A stretch of DNA of 16,652 bases from the NCBI GenBank assembly GCA_046724665.1, contig JBKOWZ010000146.1, forward strand, positions 1 through 16,652, written 5' to 3'. The translations under genes and the position numbers were made by a program. The notes beneath the pieces were generated by a model. The model was not told the origin of the DNA. It was given only the letters and a program-made list of their open reading frames with translations, and made no database searches. Below, piece by piece: positions 12,891 to 16,652 of this stretch (position 1 is its first letter; each line of letters starts with the position of its first letter). Source of the DNA: Actinocrinis sp046724665. GTDB lineage: Bacteria; Actinomycetota; Actinomycetes; Streptomycetales; Catenulisporaceae.

Positions 12891-14432
12891 GTGAGCATTG
12901 GTAGGCGCAGCCCGGAAAAGACGGTCGCGTTCGGCCCGTCGGACGATGATCCAACCGTCGTGACACCCGCGAGCACGCCTGAGTCCGAGCCTGAGCCCGC
13001 GCCCGAATCCGAGTCCACGGCCAACGCCGCGATCGGGCTCGGTGCGACACGTGTCGGGGCTCCGGAGCCGGACGACGCGGTACAGCGCGGTCTGCGTGCG
13101 TTCAAGCGCTCGGCCGGTCGCGGCATGGACGCGGCGGATGCCGTCTACGGACGCATCCAGCGCGTTACGCACGCGGAGGGCGCGGGTGAGTCAGGCCTCG
13201 CGCACGTGCTGGAGATGGGTGCGGTCATCAACGCGGGCGACCTGCTGGTCACGCTCGCGCTGGCGAACTCGCTGTTCTTCTCGGTGCAGCCGGACGAGGC
13301 ACGTTCCAAGGTCGCGCTCTACCTGCTGATCACCATGGTCCCGTTCACGCTGCTGGCGCCGCTGATCGGCCCGCTGCTCGACCGGCTGCGCAGCGGCCGG
13401 CGGTTCGCGATGGCGGTCACCGCGCTGGCCCGGGCGCTGCTCTGCCTGGTGATGGCGAAGACGATCGGCGGCGGCGGGCTTGCGCTGTACCCCGCGGCCT
13501 TCGGCACGCTGGTCGCCTCGAAGGCGTACGGCGTCAGCCGGGCCGCGGTCATCCCGCGGGTGCTGCCGCCGGGCACCACGCTGGTGCGCGCGAACTCCCG
13601 GATCTCGATGACGGCGCTCGCCTCGACCATCGTGGCGACGCCGATCGGCGCCGGACTCGGCGCGATCGGGCCGCAGTGGTCGCTCGGCTTCGCCGCGCTG
13701 GTCTTCTTCCTCGGCACCTGGCTGGCGATCCGGCTGCCGAAGGTGGTGGACTCGAACGAGGGCGAGCTCAAGGCGCAGCTGCGCAAGCGCGACCGCGGGC
13801 CGGACGCCGAGGCCGCCGAGTCGATGCCGGACCGGCGGCTGCGCTCGGTCGGCCCCTCGGTGCTGCTGGCGCTGCGGGCCAACGCGGCGCTGCGCGCCTT
13901 CTCCGGCTTCCTCAGCCTGTTCATGGCGTTCCTGGTGCGCAGCCACCCGCTCGGCGGGCTGAAGAACCTGACCGCGGTCGGCGTGTTCGCGGCGGCGGTC
14001 TTCGCGGGCAGCGCGATGGGCTCGATCCTCGGCGCATGGCTCAAGAGCCGGGCCCCCGAGGCCATCATCACCGCGGCGATCGCGCTGCTCTCGGTGACCG
14101 CGATCCTCACGGCGTTCTTCTACGGGCTGCCGATGGTCCTGGCGCTGGCCGCGGTCACCGGCATGGCCCCGTCGCTGTCGAAGCTCTCGCTCGACGCGTT
14201 GTTGCAGCGCGACACCCTGGAGCGGGTGCGCACCTCGGCCTTCGCACGGTCGGAGACGCTGCTCCAGCTCGCGTGGGTGGTCGGCGGCGGCCTGGGCCTG
14301 GCGATGCCTTCCAGCGGCGTGTTCGGCGTCAGCGTCGGTGCGGTCGGGGTGAGCGTCATGACGCTGCTGACCGCGAAGGCGCTGTACGACCTGCGCTGGC
14401 AGCAGACGGCCGTGTCGCAGGCGGCGTCCTAA
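12891..14432 (+). CDS. MFS-type membrane protein with long N-terminal tail
   Basis: A 513-residue protein. Residues 1-105 are hydrophilic and include an E/P/S-rich stretch (about 27-44). From about residue 108 the polytopic part begins (INAGDLLVTLALANSLFF, VALYLLITMVPFTLLAPLIGPLLDRLRSGRR), with about 10-12 hydrophobic segments; the PLLDRLRSGRR loop resembles the MFS motif A. Substrate unknown. GTG 12891 has GAGGA (12879-12883) at 7 bases. It is separated from mqnB by one base, so it leads the menaquinone genes in an apparent operon. Whether it has a role in that pathway is inference only. Homologues adjacent to DUF3027 are, as far as I recall, common in streptomycetes. Confidence 0.8.
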   Translation: MSIGRRSPEKTVAFGPSDDDPTVVTPASTPESEPEPAPESESTANAAIGLGATRVGAPEPDDAVQRGLRAFKRSAGRGMDAADAVYGRIQRVTHAEGAGESGLAHVLEMGAVINAGDLLVTLALANSLFFSVQPDEARSKVALYLLITMVPFTLLAPLIGPLLDRLRSGRRFAMAVTALARALLCLVMAKTIGGGGLALYPAAFGTLVASKAYGVSRAAVIPRVLPPGTTLVRANSRISMTALASTIVATPIGAGLGAIGPQWSLGFAALVFFLGTWLAIRLPKVVDSNEGELKAQLRKRDRGPDAEAAESMPDRRLRSVGPSVLLALRANAALRAFSGFLSLFMAFLVRSHPLGGLKNLTAVGVFAAAVFAGSAMGSILGAWLKSRAPEAIITAAIALLSVTAILTAFFYGLPMVLALAAVTGMAPSLSKLSLDALLQRDTLERVRTSAFARSETLLQLAWVVGGGLGLAMPSSGVFGVSVGAVGVSVMTLLTAKALYDLRWQQTAVSQAAS

Positions 14433-14433
14433 C

Positions 14434-15081
14434 GTGCCGATGCAACGGATTCTCGTGGTCACGGCGGTCGAGGCGGAGCGTGCCGCGTTCGACCGCGGTC
14501 TCTCGGAAGAACTGCGCGCGGTGTGCAGCGTGCAGGCCGGAGGCGTGGGAGCGGCGGCGGTGGCGGCGGCGACCGCGACGGCGCTGGCCCGCGCCGAGGG
14601 CGAGGGTGCGCCGTACGACGTCGCCGTCAGCGCCGGGATCGGCGGGGCGTTCGTGGGGGCCGCACGGATCGGCGACCTGCTGGTGGCCGAGCGGATCATC
14701 GCCGCGGACCTCGGCGCGGACGCGCCGGAGGGCTTCCTGTCGGTCGAAGAGCTCGGATTCGGCACCGCGACGTATCCGGCGCTGCCGCTGGAGCGGCTGA
14801 AGTTCGAGGCCGTACCCGGCGACCTGCTCACCGTGAACACGGCGACGGGGACGGCCGAGCGTGCGGCCTGGCTGCGCGAGCGCCACCCGGCGGCGATCGG
14901 CGAGGCGATGGAGGGTTACGGTGTGGCGGTGGCCGCCGCGCGTTTCGGCGTGCCGGTCACCGAGGTCCGCGCGGTGTCGAACCTGATCGGACCGCGCGAC
15001 CGCGGCGCCTGGCGGATCGGCGAGGCGCTGGCCACGCTCGCCGCGGCGGCGGCGCCGATCGTGGAGGGACTGACGCTGTGA
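14434..15081 (+). CDS. mqnB: Futalosine hydrolase
   Basis: A 215-residue nucleosidase of the MTA/SAH-nucleosidase fold. It splits futalosine to hypoxanthine and dehypoxanthine futalosine in the alternative (chorismate-futalosine) menaquinone pathway. Recognised by the start RILVVTAVEAER, the glycine-rich VSAGIGGAFVGAARIGDLLVAERI (about 66-88), EAMEGYGVAVAA (157-168), where the Met-Glu binds the ribose, and VRAVSNLIGPRDRGAWRI (178-195). GTG 14434 or ATG 14440 may start it; the first is one base after the upstream stop, so coupled translation is likely. The stop codon overlaps the GTG of mqnD. MqnA, MqnC and MqnE are not in this window. Confidence 0.92.
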   Translation: MPMQRILVVTAVEAERAAFDRGLSEELRAVCSVQAGGVGAAAVAAATATALARAEGEGAPYDVAVSAGIGGAFVGAARIGDLLVAERIIAADLGADAPEGFLSVEELGFGTATYPALPLERLKFEAVPGDLLTVNTATGTAERAAWLRERHPAAIGEAMEGYGVAVAAARFGVPVTEVRAVSNLIGPRDRGAWRIGEALATLAAAAAPIVEGLTL

Positions 15082-15137
15082 CATACAAAGCAATGACATA
15101 CAAAGCAATGACACACACAGCATTGACACACACGGCT
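15078..15137 (+). repeat. Four 15-bp tandem repeats at the start of mqnD
   Basis: Units: GTGACATACAAAGCA (15078), ATGACATACAAAGCA (15093), ATGACACACACAGCA (15108), TTGACACACACGGCT (15123). Units 1 and 2 differ only at their first base; units 3 and 4 drift. Each begins in frame with a possible start codon, and the tract is far more AT-rich than its surroundings. They encode the pentapeptides MTYKA, MTYKA, MTHTA and LTHTA. Confidence 0.9.
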
Positions 15138-15965
15138 GCGGCGCGGACGACCGGGACGATGACCATCGCGTACTCGCCGTGTCCGAACGACACCTTCGTC
15201 TTCCACGCGTGGTCGCACGGCCTGATCGACGGCGCGCCGCCGATCGACGTCACGCACGCCGACATCGACGTGACCAACAATCTGGTCCGCGAGGGCGGCC
15301 TGGATGTGATGAAGATCTCCTACGCGGCGCTGCCCGAGGCGCTGGATGCGTACCGGCTGCTGCCGTGCGGCGGGGCGCTCGGGCGCGGGTGCGGGCCGCT
15401 GGTGCTGGTCCGGCCGGACGCGGGTGCGGTCCCGCTCACCGGGAGAACGGTGGCGGTGCCGAGCCTGAAGTCCACCGCCTACCTGCTCTTCCGGCGCTGG
15501 GCCGAGCAGCAGGTGCCTGAGGGCGTCGGCGAGGTGCGCGTGCTGCCCTTCCACGAGATCATGCCCGCCGTACGGGACGGCGCCGTGGACGCCGGGCTGG
15601 TGATCCACGAGGCGCGGTTCACCTACCCGGGCTTCGGCCTCGAGTGCCTGGCCGACCTCGGCGACTGGTGGGAGGGCGTCACCGGGGCACCGATCCCGCT
15701 CGGCGCGATCGTGGCCCGCCGCTCGCTCGGCGAGGAGCGGATCGCCGAGATCACCCGGGCCGTGCGCGCCTCGGTGGACTACGCCTTCGCGCGTCCCGAG
15801 GCGTCCCACGACTACGTCATGGAGAAGGCGCAGGAACTCGACCCCGAGGTCGCGAAAGCGCACATCGCGCTCTACGTGAACGAATTCACCCGCGACCTCG
15901 GGCCGGAGGGATACGCGGCCGTACAGCGGCTTCTGGGCGTCGATGAAGAGGCCCTCAAGGCGTAG
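15078..15965 (+). CDS. mqnD: 1,4-Dihydroxy-6-naphthoate synthase
   Basis: 295 residues from GTG 15078, or 268 from ATG 15159. It converts cyclic dehypoxanthine futalosine to 1,4-dihydroxy-6-naphthoate, downstream of MqnC in the futalosine pathway. It is a periplasmic-binding-protein-like fold. Typical parts are IAYSPCPNDTFVF (30-42 in the long numbering), DVMKISYAALPEALD (76-90), PCGGALGRGCGPLVL (96-110) and VIHEARFTYP (175-184) with H177, which corresponds to the catalytic His of the Thermus enzyme. The first 27 residues are the tandem-repeat tail and are not part of the family; the core starts at MTIAYSP. GTGA overlap with mqnB supports the long start through coupling, but ATG 15159 restores the usual N-terminus. 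The two cannot be separated by sequence alone. Confidence 0.92.
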   Translation: MTYKAMTYKAMTHTALTHTAAARTTGTMTIAYSPCPNDTFVFHAWSHGLIDGAPPIDVTHADIDVTNNLVREGGLDVMKISYAALPEALDAYRLLPCGGALGRGCGPLVLVRPDAGAVPLTGRTVAVPSLKSTAYLLFRRWAEQQVPEGVGEVRVLPFHEIMPAVRDGAVDAGLVIHEARFTYPGFGLECLADLGDWWEGVTGAPIPLGAIVARRSLGEERIAEITRAVRASVDYAFARPEASHDYVMEKAQELDPEVAKAHIALYVNEFTRDLGPEGYAAVQRLLGVDEEALKA

Positions 15966-15988
15966 CAGCGCCGCGCCCGCGCGTCCTC

Positions 15989-16372
15989 TTAGGCGTCCAA
16001 CTGGTCGGCGACGGCGCGCAGCAGCTTGGCGACCTTCTGCGCCGCCTCCCGGTCCGGGTACTTGCCGCGCCGCAGCGTGTTCGACGTGTGGTCGAGCACC
16101 TTGATGACGTCTTCGACGATGACGACGAGTTCATCGGCGGGCTTGCGCACCGCGGCGGCGACGGACGGCCGAGCGTCCAGCAGATGCAGGTTGAGAGCGC
16201 TCTCACCACGGCGGCCGTCGGCGATCCCGAACTCCACCCGCTGGCCCGGCTTGAGTGTGGTCGTCCCGGCCGGCAGCGCCGAGGAGTGGACGTGGACATC
16301 GCCGCCGTCGTCCCGCGTGATAAATCCGTAACCCTTGTCGGCGTTGTACCACTTAACCTTGCCGGTCGGCAC
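15989..16372 (-). CDS. Cold-shock domain protein, 127-residue actinobacterial type
   Basis: The N-terminal 67 residues form a cold-shock domain with KVKWYN, RNP1 KGYGFI (13-18) and RNP2 at 26-31. RNP2 reads VHVHSS; the usual VFVHFS or VFVHSS has Phe at position 27, so one or two nucleobase-stacking aromatics are missing. The C-terminal 60 residues (VRKPADELVVIVEDVIKVLDH...YPDREAAQKVAKLLRAVADQLDA) are the helical extension typical of the 127-residue actinomycete form. GTG 16372 has GAGG (16379-16382) at 6 bases. It converges on mqnD with 23 bp between. Probable role: RNA binding; it has a separate promoter. Confidence 0.9.
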   Translation of the reverse strand: MPTGKVKWYNADKGYGFITRDDGGDVHVHSSALPAGTTTLKPGQRVEFGIADGRRGESALNLHLLDARPSVAAAVRKPADELVVIVEDVIKVLDHTSNTLRRGKYPDREAAQKVAKLLRAVADQLDA

Positions 16373-16418
16373 GGGACTACCTCATCCGTCTTGTCGTCGC
16401 TGGAGCTCTTGCCGGGTT

Positions 16419-16437
16419 CCCGCGCCGGTCGCGCGGG
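16419..16437 (-). other. Hairpin in the cold-shock gene leader
   Basis: CCCGCGC-CGGTC-GCGCGGG: a 7-bp perfect stem in the predicted roughly 90-base 5' leader between the promoter and GTG 16372. Cold-shock mRNAs often have structured leaders; a role here is inference. Confidence 0.4.
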
Positions 16438-16471
16438 CGAGCGGCGCGGTTCGCGTCACCCTGATGAGTTA

Positions 16472-16500
16472 AGGCTAGCCGCCGATCGACCGACGGTCAC
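16472..16500 (-). promoter_or_regulatory. Promoter of the cold-shock gene
   Basis: On the minus strand GTGACC (16495-16500), a 17-base spacer and TAGCCT (16472-16477), matching the TTGACN/TANNNT pattern of the principal sigma factor. It would start transcription about 90-95 bases before GTG 16372. Confidence 0.5.
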
Positions 16501-16581
16501 CATCGTTACCCACGCAGGTTATCCGGCGGACACACCCGCTCGTTCGGAGCAACCCGGCAGGTCGCCCGCCCGGCCCTCGGA

Positions 16582-16605
16582 TAAAGTAAGGCCCCCCTAA
16601 CTTAG
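16582..16605. promoter_or_regulatory. Overlapping iron-box-like sites (IdeR/DtxR)
   Basis: Read on the minus strand, 16582-16600 agrees at 15 of 19 positions with the degenerate iron-box pattern TWAGGTTAGSCTWACCTWA. On the plus strand 16587-16605 (TAAGGCCCCCCTAACTTAG) agrees at 13 of 19. The two overlap with a 5-base shift. The site lies 8 bp from the adapter-truncated end, so the regulated gene is probably beyond the contig. Confidence 0.45.
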
Positions 16606-16613
16606 GATCACCA

Positions 16614-16652
16614 CTGTCTCTTATACACATCTGACGCTGCCGACGATTCCTC
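16614..16652. other. Illumina Nextera adapter (sequencing artefact)
   Basis: CTGTCTCTTATACACATCT (16614-16632) is the Tn5 mosaic end used in Nextera libraries. It is followed by GACGCTGCCGACGA (16633-16646), the complement of the read-1 tail TCGTCGGCAGCGTC. The last six bases TTCCTC (16647-16652) would be the start of an i5 index. The biological sequence ends at 16613. Confidence 0.97.

Noticed and set aside
13191..14840. 549-codon open frame on the minus strand
   Set aside because: It lies antisense to the MFS protein and mqnB, which have clear family motifs; the composition is low-complexity Arg/Ala/Ser.
16088..16600. Plus-strand open frame reaching toward the contig end
   Set aside because: Antisense to the cold-shock gene, runs through its promoter and the iron-box-like site, and lacks a ribosome site.

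Overview
This window is a high-GC stretch with dense, short-spaced genes, frequent GTG/TTG starts and TANNNT-type -10 boxes. These traits, together with IdeR, the futalosine menaquinone pathway, DUF3027/DUF2530-type proteins and ECF42-type sigma factors, point to a filamentous actinomycete (Streptomycetales, Catenulisporales or a relative). The species cannot be fixed from the sequence. The last 39 bases are Illumina Nextera adapter, so the right edge is an untrimmed draft-contig end.

Left part (1-5270), core metabolism and iron control: a stand-alone, apparently degenerate prim-pol-like protein converges on the iron repressor ideR. Next comes pdxH (PLP synthesis), then a divergent citrate synthase and serC (serine and PLP-related metabolism). 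The pdxH/citrate synthase divergent region carries a near-consensus DasR-type (dre) operator. The citrate synthase has Glu where the family normally has its catalytic Asp. A 29-residue one-helix membrane peptide follows.

Middle (5364-11258): thpR (RNA 2',3'-cyclic phosphodiesterase) and an MFS exporter lie on the minus strand, separated by a 21-bp-arm inverted repeat. Then come two complete ECF42-type modules, each a DGPF/YCII-like small protein followed by an ECF sigma factor with a long TPR-like C-terminal extension. The modules point at each other. Each DGPF gene has an upstream match to the ECF42 promoter pattern (TGTCGA-N17-CGTC for the first, TGTAGT-N17-CGTC for the second). Between the two sigma-factor genes sits a 159-bp MITE-like element with perfect 14-bp terminal inverted repeats, whose last base forms part of the stop codon of the second sigma gene. 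This region is the most interesting part of the window.

Right part (11320-16500): a DUF2530 membrane protein, a 70-residue protein with two DnaJ-like CxxCxGxG knuckles and a DUF3027 protein all appear able to be translated from leaderless transcripts. A probable operon of an MFS protein, mqnB and mqnD (futalosine route to menaquinone) follows. mqnD overlaps mqnB by GTGA and opens with four 15-bp tandem repeats, each beginning with a possible start codon. It converges on a 127-residue cold-shock protein with its own recognisable promoter. Close to the contig end are overlapping iron-box-like sequences, which suggests that an iron-regulated gene lies just beyond.
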